A stretch of 64,000 nucleotides of DNA from Rhizopus arrhizus (taxonomy: Eukaryota > Mucoromycota > Mucoromycetes > Mucorales > Rhizopodaceae), in contig JAKZZE010000005.1 in NCBI GenBank assembly GCA_024220505.1, positions 1,138,501 to 1,202,500 of the forward strand, in the 5' to 3' direction. Numbering within the stretch: position 1 is the first letter of the stretch; the number at the start of each line of letters is the position of its first letter. Shown in pieces: positions 11,996 through 22,310 of the stretch. The notes beneath the pieces are model-generated. The model saw only the letters and a program-made list of their open reading frames with translations. It was not told the origin of the DNA and did no database searches. The position numbers and the translations under genes are program-made.

Positions 11996-12894
11996 AGCTG
12001 CGGGTTTAAAACAGTGCTAACAATATCACTCTCTTGTTGTCGATTGCAGTGAATTCATACATATCACTAATGATATTTACAGTACATAATGAAACAACCT
12101 TCACAAAAAAAATAAAACATCTCTTCAGTATTATTATAAAAGCAAAAGAAACTCAAAAAAATGTAGCGTCTTACTGCTTATCGAATAATACTATACCTGA
12201 ATTTGAAAGAACGATTGCAAGGAATATTCTTATTGATTTGCAAAGTGGAAGCTCATTTTATGTATGTAAATTTTTATGGTTGGCGTTGCATTGACATGGG
12301 CATATATAAATTATTTTTATACAAACGTATACATTGCTATGCATCTTATTCCCCATTTTTCCCCCTAAACATTAATATATCAATTCTGTATTGAATATTT
12401 ATATCTCTTTTCTTTTTTGAGGCTTGAGAAGTGTATTAACTTTTGCAAATCCTTGCACCAAAATCTATACAATGTTGTCAAGAAACACAAGTCCACAAGT
12501 TGAGATTAAACTCTCGCACTTTATTTTTATAAAATTACAAATTAGGACTGAAAGTATTGTAAGAGAGAAAGCACCATGTGGGAAATAACTATTATTGGGG
12601 TCTATTGTTCTCAAAGTGGAAATGTTACACAATTCATCTAAAAATACCTGGAAATGCTCACAACATAACACAAAAAATATTTTTCATGATTTCCCTTTTA
12701 TTTTTGTCCTGATTGAAGTCTTTTATAAAAATAGCAACATAACTGCACAAATACAGAGACAACAGCAGTTTAGCTCTGGTACGCTAATGACTGTAACACA
12801 TACACATATACACAAAAAAGATCTTCAAAAAGTTTATTCATGCATTCTAAGTTTTACAAATAAAATTACAATAAATTATTAATTTCTAAAAAGA
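11996..12894. other. Intergenic stretch on the 3' side of the wall-protein gene
   Basis: Short random frames only (for example 12034-12294 and 12595-12882). The start may still belong to the decayed sequence before it. The right end holds the 3' UTR of the minus-strand gene. Confidence 0.35.
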
Positions 12895-13888
12895 TTAGAG
12901 CATCAAATAACCAGCAACACCAGCAGCGATGAAAGAAAGAGCGGGTCGAACGATAGAACCAGCAGAAGTTGAAGGTGATGAACTAGCAGCAGGAGAGTGG
13001 GCTGCGCTTGAGGCAGCTGAGCTAACAGTAGCAGCAGCAACAGAAGAGGAAGCAGCAGAAGAAGCAGCGGCAGAAGAGGCGGCAGCAGAGGAAGGTGCGA
13101 CAGCAGAAGAAACAGCAATAGGAGAGGAAACGGCAGCAGCGGAAGGGATAGCAGATGAAGCAGCAGAAGCTGAGGCTACGACAGCAGAAGAAGTAGCAGA
13201 GGTAGAGTTGGATGAAGAAGAAGCAAGTTTACCAATACCCCAAGGAATCTTATCACCATTAGGTTGAGTGGATTCGGGTTCAGCTGTTAAGCTCGCACCA
13301 GCATTAGCAGCAATACCGAAACGAGTAGTCCATGCTTGATCACCATTTGAACCTATCCATATTTTCCATTTAGACTCAAAAGGGCCTTTTTTTTTAATAA
13401 GTACAAGTCGTACCTGTGAACATAAAGAAATAGATGGCGGAATTAGGTGAAACTTCAGGTGCAGTGAAAGAGTACTTTAAAAGGTTAGCTGATACACCCT
13501 AAAAAAAGAACGTGTTAAATGCGATCCCCTTCTTCTCCTGTATGCTTGTCTTGTGTACCTTGGCAACTGTAGATAAAACTTTCTGATTATCATTGCTACC
13601 AGTCATGAAATCTAGTAAACGTTTATAAGACTTTTCCATTCTCTATAAAATCAATCTTTATGTATTACCAATTTGATAAGTTTCACTGGCATTCTTTCCA
13701 TCAAAAGCTAAACAAATGTATTAGAGATCCATTGTCAAAAGAAAGAATTGTAAAAACATACACCAAGTGATATCGTAGCTTTGTCCTTGAATTTGAACAG
13801 TTCCGGGTTGAGGGTAAGTAGGAGAAACAGCTGCTTCTGCAAGTGCAGTCAAAAGAGCAGCAGTAATAAAAGTTTTGAATGAAACCAT
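12895..13888 (-). CDS. KRE9/KNH1-like secreted GPI-anchored Ser/Ala-rich surface protein
   Basis: Five exons on the minus strand: 13888-13762, 13707-13669, 13611-13559, 13498-13414 and 13385-12895. All phases agree and give 264 aa. The N-terminal signal peptide is MVSFKTFITAALLTALAEAA. The KRE9/KNH1-type domain follows (PQPGTVQIQGQSYDITW ... SPNSAIYFFMFTGPFESKW ... GSNGDQAWTTRFGI), which in fungi occurs on wall-associated proteins linked to beta-glucan. Next comes a low-complexity Ser/Ala/Val tail of about 90 residues, likely O-mannosylated. The C-terminus is hydrophobic (PALSFIAAGVAGYLML) after small residues (STSAGS), which fits a GPI attachment signal. The long plus-strand frame over the Ser/Ala repeat is only its complement. 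Confidence 0.85.
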
Positions 13889-14871
13889 TTTTGTTATTTT
13901 TTGACAAGGAGAGGAAAGAGATACGTAAAAGAAAGAACTCCAACTTTTTTTTTTTATAAACAAGGAACTGTAGGTTACAAATCAGGCAATTAGCTTTGTG
14001 TTTTATTGCTCAAAAACAATGATTGTTACACTAACAAAGGTAGTTTAAGAATGATACGGTGGCTGAGGTTTAAGAGAAAGGACTAAAGAAGTCGGTGTTA
14101 CGAGTTTATAAATAAACTCGCTTGTATAGTCAATTCTCTTTTGTAAACATTTCAAAAAAGAAAAACATATAATGCATATGCACAGCATTGAGCTTCAGAC
14201 CGATAAAAGAAGGAGGCTGAAAGATATAGGGGGTGGGATTACCAAATTGTTTTTCTTCTAAACGTTCATCTTTTCTAAAATTACAATTACCCAATATACT
14301 TTCACCTACAAAAAGTTGTGTTGATTATACTGCCTTCTCTTTCAAAGTTAAAAATCGTGGTAAGACAAGTTTAAAAAAATAGGGAGAAAGATAGTGAAAC
14401 AAAAGCCCTTTTTGTTTAGGAAAATAACTTGATGTGATATTATACAAGGAGCGAGTTGTTTTTTTATGTTTGTTTTCCTTTTTAAATTAACCAACTTATT
14501 CCTTTTAGGGGTAATGTGTTGTATAAAGCATGTTTGCTTTTGTTTTTTAAAACGTTAAGGACTTGAAAGTATTTCCTATTTTTTTTTTTTTTTTTTCATT
14601 TACTTTTACGTGTCAATCTATTTCTTTTTATAGTGACAATGTATTTTACATAGTTAAATTTGATTGGATAGTAAGGAGAAATTTAATGCGTAATTAATCA
14701 CTGTTTGTTCAAAATGCTGTATTTTTTTGGCTTTTTATTTTTTTACAATGGATATATGTTGTGAAGATAATCTTGAATGAAAACATATTCAAGTCATAAG
14801 GTTTTATACGAGATTATATACAAAGAGAATGGAGAAAGAGAGAGAGAAAATTTGAGAATGTGAAGGGTTGG
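13889..14871. other. Promoter region of the wall-protein gene and 3' flank of the ECL1-like gene
   Basis: No coding stretch. It contains T-runs (for example T18 at 14579-14596) and AT-rich DNA. Confidence 0.35.
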
Positions 14872-15264
14872 TTAGGTTTGTTCCATAAAATCAGTAGACG
14901 AAACATGACGTGGTTTTGGTTGATAGATGATTGTTGTAAAAGGCTCATCTGAAAAAGTAGATGAAAATGAAGAGGATAAAGAAGGTAGTTTATGATTTGG
15001 CAGTGAGAAGTGAGTGGATGATCTTCTTCTTTTAGCAATCTCAGAGTTTCCAACATGAGGAAAACCTTGAAGCTCAGCATAGTCATATCCGAGCATAGGA
15101 TGATGAAGCAAGGCGTCATGTCTTAAACAACTTTCTGAGCAGTAAAGCGAATCCTATTACGAAATGAGTACATGATGGAATCTTTTGTCAAAAGGCTTTA
15201 AACTTACGGAATAAGGGCTGATGGCATTATCACAGAAAGTACACCAATTTGTATCGCACATCAT
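14872..15264 (-). CDS. ECL1-like small cysteine protein
   Basis: Two exons, 15264-15208 and 15153-14872, give 112 aa. The N-terminus reads MMCDTNWCTFCDNAISP, then after the intron DSLYCSESCLRHD. This C-x2-C ... YCS-x2-C pattern is that of the Ecl1 family (extender of chronological lifespan), small fungal zinc-binding proteins that act in nutrient-stress survival. The C-terminal part is Ser/Pro-rich with a basic KRRRSS patch and no known domain. The start is the first of two tandem ATGs. The intron is canonical (GTAAGT ... ATAG, 54 nt). Family assignment rests on the cysteine pattern and the position of the finger at the extreme N-terminus. Confidence 0.75.
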
Positions 15265-18146
15265 CGCTATTTGCTAAAGAGCATATATATCTTGAGATGA
15301 AGAATAACAAAAAATGTCGAGTTCCCTTTTTATACATTTTTCGGAGTCTAAGGAAGAGAGGTTGGCCCGATTCATGTCAATCGGCTCACCCCAGTTTTTT
15401 TTTTTTTTCTGTGTGCACTTTCTTTAGATGCATGCCGTTCAGGAGCATAACTCGTCTATATTTTGCTTTGCGTCATTATTTAAATGCCCGATGAAGAGAA
15501 ATGATGCAAAATGATATATGTCACTTCTAACTGTTAGTTTGTTTTTAACAGGAAAAAATAATTCAAAAAGGAGACGTACAATAAACAAAAATAACCTAAT
15601 ATTGGAACGTGTAAAAGGTACAATTAACTGGAAAAATAGCGTGATGAAAAGCACGCATTATTTTTTTTCGGAGCTGTTCATTAAGTTTTCTGAAGTGTCT
15701 TGGTGATAAATGAATTCAACCAAATTCGCGAACTTTCGATACTAAATAGCGTGTTTTTTTATTAATTTATTTCTGTGCGCTTGTATATAGGTTCACATAG
15801 CAAATAAAGCTGAGAGTCGGAATGAGACAATGTTGTGGTTTATTATACTTTAAAGACGACTTTTCTTCTGGTCCCAACGCCAAGTTTACTTTGGCTGAAC
15901 AGTTTTTTTTTTTCAGTTTGAATTTAAAAATGTAAGCGTACACAAATGAACAAAATAAGAAGACGCTTTGTTATTAAAAACAAAAGTAAAGTTTAAATTT
16001 GCTTCTATAATGACCTGAAAAATTTCTATCGTGTTCCTTGCCTATTCTTCTTATTTTAGTTGCTCTTTTACAAGGATAATTACTTTATTTCTATATAAAA
16101 ATAAGATGCTCATCTTATTATATTCTTTACATAACTGTTATTCAAGTTGAATGACATACTTTTTTGAAATGCAAAATGGAAACTGGCTGGGGTAGAAGAC
16201 AAATCATACGACGGTAAAACCATCTCATTTGGTTTCGTGTAAGAGTAACACAGATCCAAATGTTTTCTGTCAAAACAATCTTTTATTTGTAGCAATATAA
16301 ACAAACCAATTGAACTAACCTTACGTATTCCCTGATGATTTGTCTATAAAATGATCTTGCTGCAAAATAACGTAAAAAATTATCTACAGTTTTGTGTTCA
16401 AATAAATATCATTAAACTAATTAAAATACATTTTGTTAAACAATATCATACCACAATTCAAAAAGCTCACCCCGCAGTGGCTTGTATTTCGTAGTTTTTT
16501 CTATTTATTAGAATTGATCCAGTTCTCTTGTCGCCTTTCCTAGCCGTTCAATCGCTTTTTTTGTAACAGTCACCTTGTGAGTTTTCTTTACCTCTGACTA
16601 AATTGCATATGAAGATGACGATTTTGAGCCCATTAAAGGAAATAAAAGAAAGATTAGAACCTTCTTGATGGAGTTAGTTGTACACTTTTATTCTAGCACC
16701 AATATCTTGTAAGCACTTTTCAACCAGCAATCGACTTGGATAATGTTTATTTTCGTATACCCCAAGCAGAAACTTGAAAATCTGCCCAAAGAGTCTATAA
16801 AAAGTATGCTTTGTTTACTTTGTTTATTACCGCTTTATCATTCGGATGTAATCCTATGCAGGGCACTATTTGTACTCCCAATAGATTCCTCTTTTATTGG
16901 TTGCACATGGCAAAAAGATCCTATCTCTGAATGTAGTGGTATAAATAGTCCTTCCTGACAGCGAACAACTGCTATATTAATAGTGTACATCTGATTTCTT
17001 CATCGTCCAAAATAATAATAAAAAGAAATACAGCAGATTTATTTTTTAAATTTATATTTCGTTAAAATAAAACATAGTTACATTATTCATTGATGTTCTC
17101 TTATGTCAATACTTTGCTTTTATGAGGAAAGAGAGAAAACAGCAATAGCTAAACCAAGTCAACACAGCTTTAGCATCAGTTGTATATATAAAAAAAGGAG
17201 AAAGAAACAAGAACTGAACGGGCTTTAAGCAGCCTATCGCAAGGTTTAGACAATTCTAAGACTATTTACATAAGAACATTGAGTTTTGCATATTCAGAGA
17301 ATTGAATGATCAAAGCTCTTTCGAAATTAAGACTGGTATCTTTTTACGCAATAGAGAATTGTCCTCGATTTTATTACTATGAAATGCATTCATGAGCTTT
17401 CTATGCTAACAGTTAAAAAATAATCATTTCTTCACACTCTTTTATGAGCAACATAGACCAACTCAACTCACACACCTGTATTAATTGTAAGAAAAGGCAG
17501 TTTTCCCAAGCAACACCAATTCTTTAAAAACTTTAAAATTTTGCTGTTTAATTTCGGCAATACGGAATTGTAGCAAGTTTGAAGTATTTTTTCCCATGAG
17601 AACTTCACCAACGATTGAAAACGTAGATGTCTTTGCAAAATAATGCCCACGTACAGAGCACTTTACATGAACATGAGAGCATATGTGGAGAGAATTCTAT
17701 TTATTAAATAAAATCATTGTTTATAGTTTGCATGTTACACTTTTCGAGTCAAAGGTTTTAGTTTATGCACATTTGAAATTGAACCATTTTTTTCATCCTA
17801 GTTTATTACTTGATAAATGTGTTTACCATACTCGAAAGTAGAAAAGCCAAATCATATAATAAACAATACAATTGATGAAATCAACAAAAAAAAAAAAAAG
17901 GTATTTTCTACTTGTTATTATTGTTAAAACTTTTCGTTATTTCCTATAAGTAAATACCTTAGAATGGATTTCATAGTTTGATGAGAACCCATCGTTGTTA
18001 TTTGCCTTTTAACCATGGTTCTTTCGTATGTGATGTAATGATTAAAGGTGCATATGTACCTTAGTTGTAACACACAGAACGTCATGGTGAACAATGTCCA
18101 CCAATTAAAACTAGTAACATGCAAGGTACCTTTTTTTTCTCTGGAA
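15265..18146. other. Long AT-rich intergenic stretch, no gene supported
   Basis: Only short random frames occur (15439-15654, 16110-16304, 16743-16958, 17468-17650), none with domain character or consistent splicing. No RNA gene or transposon signature was recognised. Confidence 0.35.
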
Positions 18147-18156
18147 TATAAAAAGG
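18147..18156 (+). promoter_or_regulatory. TATA box of the C2-domain gene
   Basis: TATAAAAAGG lies 45 bp before the ATG chosen at 18192. In-frame ATGs further upstream (such as 18048) would lie before this TATA box and are therefore unlikely starts. Confidence 0.5.
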
Positions 18157-18191
18157 CAAGTAACTTTCTTTGTTTCTTCTTCATTATTAAC

Positions 18192-18593
18192 ATGTTCTCA
18201 TCTCATTCTGCTCCCCGTGGTGTTCTTACAGTCAATTTAGTTGAAGCTCGTAATCTTCACAAGGAAGATCTTGGTGGCCACAATGATCCTTATGTTGAAC
18301 TCTGGTTGGATGAAGACTACAAGCAACGTTCTGAAGTTGTCAAAAACACAGAAAATCCTGTCTGGAATCAAACTTTTACTTTTAATATCGACGAAGGCTC
18401 ATCCAAGCATAAACTTTATTTTAAGGTGATTGACAAGGACTTAGTCGGCTCTGATAAAGTCGGTAGTGGCCATCTGGATGTATCCGATGTCTTCAAAGGT
18501 CAATTGGTAGATACTTGGGCTAAACTTCCTGCAAAATTGGGATTGTCTAGTCACGGTGAAGTTCATATAATTGCTGAATTTACTCCTCAATAA
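18192..18593 (+). CDS. Stand-alone C2-domain protein
   Basis: A single exon of 133 aa that is almost wholly one C2 domain: GVLTVNLVEARNLHKEDLGG, then HNDPYVELWLDEDYK, TENPVWNQTFTFNI and LYFKVIDKDLVGSDKVGSG. Conserved acidic residues of both Ca2+ loops are visible (NDPY and DKD), so Ca2+-dependent phospholipid binding is likely. The closest known form is the small single-C2 protein found in plants and fungi. No signal peptide or second domain is present. The start was chosen from the TATA position. It is convergent with ceramide glucosyltransferase, with 119 bp between stop codons. Confidence 0.9.
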   Translation: MFSSHSAPRGVLTVNLVEARNLHKEDLGGHNDPYVELWLDEDYKQRSEVVKNTENPVWNQTFTFNIDEGSSKHKLYFKVIDKDLVGSDKVGSGHLDVSDVFKGQLVDTWAKLPAKLGLSSHGEVHIIAEFTPQ

Positions 18594-18712
18594 ATTTAAA
18601 CATTGAATAGCTTTGGACTTTGCGTATACATTGAATTCTTTTTTTTTATTAAATAAACGTACTCTCTCTTTCTCTATTGCAATTTGTAATAATAATAGTA
18701 GTAGTAATTTTT

Positions 18713-20023
18713 TTATAAAAGGGGTGTTTTTGATTCGTCTTTATGAATAGCAATAGCCGTTCCATCCGACACGCATCTATATTCTTGTTCTCTCCATGCT
18801 ATTTTAGTTCCAGCCATCGCGTACAAATACAAGGGAAGAGCCAAGACTTCACGAGACAGCCAAGCACGAAAGAATTTGAAAGGTGGCACACGATGACTTT
18901 GAACAAGAACACAATAAAGTACGTAATCATTTAAGAACCAAAATGTCCAATGAAGAACAAAAAATGGCATAATCCGTGTCCCAAACACCCAGTGAAATCC
19001 AAGAGCACCCATCAGGCCACACACAATCGATTCCGTAATCGGTTCCACTAGAGTCGCAGCCGTCACGATATATTTTCGAAGTCGCACCCAACGCGCACGA
19101 CGTCCGCAGTATCCCCTGAAGGAAAGTGCACCCAATGTTTGAGAGGCCATGTCGGCAGACATCCTATGTCTTAAGCCAAGGTCCCACAGGGCTTCACCAA
19201 TGATATTATCCTCAGCCATATATTTCCCAAACTTGGCCAATCCACCGCACTTTTCAAGATCGGAACGTCGATAAAGGTTGGATTTGCCCATCACGCAGGA
19301 CGCGATACCGACACCGTTGATGCCCAGGTACATTTTGGCATGATTTGTGTTCAGAAAGAGGTGTTCAATTTCGGCCGCGTAGTTGGTTGGCTCAACAGCG
19401 ATCGGCAGATGGTGGACAAGGCCGATGCCTGGGGCCGAGAGTTGGTCCACTGATCGTCCGAGGGTGTCCCTATCCACATATACGTTTGAATCTAGGATCC
19501 ATAAAATGTCGTATTTGGCAGTTTGGTAAGCTTCGATCATGTTGTTGATTTTTGGATTAATGCCCACTTGATGATCACCTTGAAAAAAAAAAGTTGAGTC
19601 ACTGCTATCTATCTCTCATCCTACATTACCTATAATCAATCGACTGTCTACAGAAGAAGCGAACTCCTTTATTAATTTATTTACAATGGGAATAACTGGA
19701 TCTTTAGGTGATGCAACTGAAAAGATAATTTCAAACTTTGGATAGTTTTGTACAAAAGATGAACGTATGTTTCTTTCTAGTTCTAAATCTACACCTTTTA
19801 AAGGACGTATGATAGATACACCTTGAGCATCTGAGAATGACAATTTGGATGAAATAGGTCGTGGTTTACGTCGATATCTTGATTGTCTATACAACTATTA
19901 ATATATTTGGAAACAATAACAATTTTTGTCTAACCCAATATATTGACCGAATAAACTCAAAATAACCATAAAAGTATACCATATACAAAGTATATTACTT
20001 GTTATTGTTAAAATGAGTGACAT
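18713..20023 (-). CDS. Ceramide glucosyltransferase (GT21)
   Basis: Transfers glucose from UDP-glucose to ceramide to make glucosylceramide in Golgi/ER membranes. Three exons: 20023-19967, 19894-19630 and 19578-18713, giving 395 aa, about the size of the human enzyme. Exon 1 codes a short hydrophobic anchor (MSLILTITSNILCIWYTFM). The GT21 motifs are present: GVSIIRPLKG, the first Asp in SSVDSRLIIG, DSNVYVD, the third Asp in MAEDNIIGEA, and the R-x2-RW form of (Q/R)xxRW in GRRARW. Hydrophobic C-terminal segments follow (SIVCGLMGALGFHWVFG, FFVLHWTFWFLNDYVLYCVL). The join DHQVGINPKINN across intron 2 matches the family. Exon 1 is the least certain part, because its donor follows the last ATG directly and is weak. 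Confidence 0.92.
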
Positions 20024-20165
20024 TAAGAAGAAGAAGAGAAGAAAAAAAAAAAAAAAAAAAGCAAACAAAAAAAGTAAACAAAAAAAAGGAGAAGGGGGGA
20101 TGCTGAATTATAAACTTTTTTTTTATTTTTTTTTTTCACTTCTTTCCAAAAAAAAAAAAAAAAAA
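20024..20165. promoter_or_regulatory. Short shared promoter between the glucosyltransferase and FHA genes
   Basis: Only 142 bp separate the two divergent start codons. The region is almost pure A-runs on the plus strand (A18 or so near 20042, 20 or more before the FHA ATG), with T-runs between. Such nucleosome-excluding poly(dA:dT) tracts suit a bidirectional promoter. Confidence 0.5.
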
Positions 20166-20705
20166 ATGGCCTATTTTCAAAATTCAGAAACTAATGAAAT
20201 ATATTCCTTAATACCTAATGAGCAAGTCATTCTTGGTAGAGATAAATATGGCTTAAAAGGTCGATACTGTAGTAGAGAACATGGTACAAAAACACATAAG
20301 CTATGCATATATTGACTGATAATAACAAAAAACAGTAAAGATAACTTTATTAGAGGATGGAAGATGTTTTGTAGAAAAAGTATATACTTCATTGTACTGC
20401 TTAGTGAGAGTAAAAACATAATGCTTTAAATAGCTGACGGAACATGCCGCATTATTAAATACAGCCCAACTACCTCTAAAGAAAGAAATTGAAGCTTTCA
20501 ATGATGACGTGATAATTATACCCGTAAGATATACAGAGTTTCTTTACATGTCCATATAACCCTTATTTGTATGTAGAATGATCAGAAAATTATTCTAAAA
20601 CTTAAATCCAATGACCCAATACATCACATTACTATGATTTGCTCTGACAATGAACAAAGTTCAAGTGAAATATCAGATGAATCTAGTTTACTTGGTGACT
20701 ATTGA
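20166..20705 (+). CDS. Small FHA-domain protein
   Basis: Four exons: 20166-20283, 20336-20379, 20434-20523 and 20577-20705, giving 126 aa. The core FHA signature is clear: VILGRDKYGL (G-R), then YCSREHVKITLLEDGRCFVE (S-x2-H across intron 1), then an AALLNTAQLP strand where N-x2-Q normally sits. FHA domains bind phosphothreonine, and this one resembles the variant FHA of the PNKP/aprataxin/APLF DNA-repair group more than kinase FHAs. That closer placement is inference. The C-terminus is acidic and Ser-rich (SDNEQSSSEISDESS), with likely CK2 sites. No catalytic domain is attached. An in-frame upstream ATG (20013) lies in the A-tract region and overlaps exon 1 of the divergent gene, so it was not used. 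Confidence 0.8.
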
Positions 20706-20708
20706 TCT

Positions 20709-21664
20709 TTATTTTGAGATAAACGCATTTACATCTTTCAGCCAACGCACATATTCGTTTTGTTCTTTATAATCCACATAGTCTGGTAAAAAGGTAGCCA
20801 AAGCAGTATTAATGCCGCGTTCTTCCAAAAGATTTGTAAAAGTTGCTTGAAGTTCTTGCGATAATTCATCAAACAGAGGTCCCATATAAAGGTCTTGTCT
20901 TGTTTCTCCTACATCAACTATATCTTCATCTTTTATTTCGCCTTGTCTAAAATATCGAATGCCCTGAATAAGGAATTCACCATCTTGAGCTATTGTGCTC
21001 ATCACTAGACTATCATGTTGTTTTTCAATTACGACTGTTGCACGGACTGGAAAGGATTCATTTTGTTTAGTCAGTTCTTCATATTCTTCTTCTTCTTCCT
21101 CTTCAATTTCTTCAACAGTATGATTTATATCAGAAATTGAGAAAATGACTTTAATTCTACAAAATACATATTCGATGTTTGTCAATTTTTTATTTTATTT
21201 TCTTCTTTCCACTCTTGACGTGTTGTAGTTTTACTTACTTTTCGTCTCCAAAGGCGCGCTTTAAAACTACCTTGTCGCTTCCTTCTTTATCTTCAATCTA
21301 TAAAACGATAGGCCGTTAAGATCATAAAGCAGTAGCAAATATAGCTTTACAAGAAAGATGTTGGTATCTAAAAACTCTTTAATAAAAGCAGGTTTTTCAC
21401 ATCTATCGCCAGCTTCCTCAAACTTGATTTCTTCTTGCAGCTGATGTGCAAGATCTGTATCCACTATAAAGAAAAGAAACACATTAGCTTTTATTGAAAA
21501 GCTTTAAAAAGATAATTGCTATAAAAACCTTCACCGCTTGTCCATCTGGGTATAGTTGCAATGAAGTTCCTCTTAGGAATTATAGGTCGGAATACTGAAA
21601 AGCGAGGACAAACTCTTAGTCTGTTGACTGTAGGAACAAGTCCTTTTAATAACCGAGATGTCAT
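20709..21664 (-). CDS. MAM33: Mitochondrial matrix acidic protein, MAM33/p32 (C1QBP) family
   Basis: Four exons: 21664-21529, 21463-21351, 21297-21239 and 21156-20709, giving 251 aa. The N-terminus is a basic mitochondrial presequence (MTSRLLKGLVPTVNRLRVCP). The mature part has the family pattern: LAHQLQEEIKFEE, IEDKEGSDKVVLKR with FGDE, an acidic run of about eight Glu coded at 21090-21115, ATVVIEKQ, and a C-terminal LLEERGIN ... FLPDYVDYKEQNEYVRWLK. p32 proteins are acidic doughnut trimers of the matrix that support mitochondrial ribosome and OXPHOS function. The start at MTSRLLK was preferred because the frame extending upstream has no ATG. The stop codon is 3 bp from that of the convergent FHA gene. 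Confidence 0.93.
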
Positions 21665-22310
21665 TATGCAAGAGAAAAAATAAGGACGGAACAGCAAAAA
21701 AAAAAGAAAAAAATTGCTTTATGATTGATTCGATCTTTCGGAAGTAGCATCAATGTTCCGGTCCGCATATCGTGCTTTATAGATGACTTCACTATGAACG
21801 AGCAAAGTAGACATAAATGGATGAGTCTCAAGAGAATGCATATACTTTATAAAAAAAAAATACATTCTAGCAAGAGCATAAAGCGGATCAGCCAAGCTTA
21901 TGCTCTATGGTGGTTAGTAAACTTAAGTCACGTTGATCAAATCAATTTTTATTGTCGACAGTATCTGTATATACTCTCCAAATACACTGACTTCATTTAT
22001 TCCCAAAAAAAAGAAAAGAAAAGCGGTGTTTTTGAAAAGCTTAGCTTTAAAGTGAGATTTTTGAAAGTAGATGAAGCACTTTAAGCTCTTTGTAGTAAAT
22101 AGCGAAATGCTGTGCAAGATCTATCAGTGCTTATTTTTCCTAGATATATACTCTTTTCGGAAAGTAAATTCGTGGTTGTTGGCAAATCAGATATTCTGCT
22201 GCCAAGAATAGTTTGTAAAACAAGTTCTGACATTTTTGGGTTATAAGAGCACGCCAAGTGCTCATCCTTGTTTTATTTCCTTTTCACAACTATACCAGAG
22301 ATCACAGATA
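21665..22310. other. Intergenic stretch up to the Tc1-like relic
   Basis: Short random frames only (21725-22084 on plus, 21923-22117 on minus). The last 150 bp may be the 5' non-coding end of the transposon. I could not find terminal inverted repeats. Confidence 0.35.

Noticed and set aside
12929..13267. Plus-strand Glu/Ala-rich 112-codon frame
   Set aside because: It is the complement of the Ser/Ala repeat of the KRE9-like gene, which has signal peptide, introns and domain support.
20013..20165. N-terminal Lys-rich extension of the FHA protein
   Set aside because: It consists of A-runs, overlaps exon 1 of the divergent gene and would lie in the promoter.
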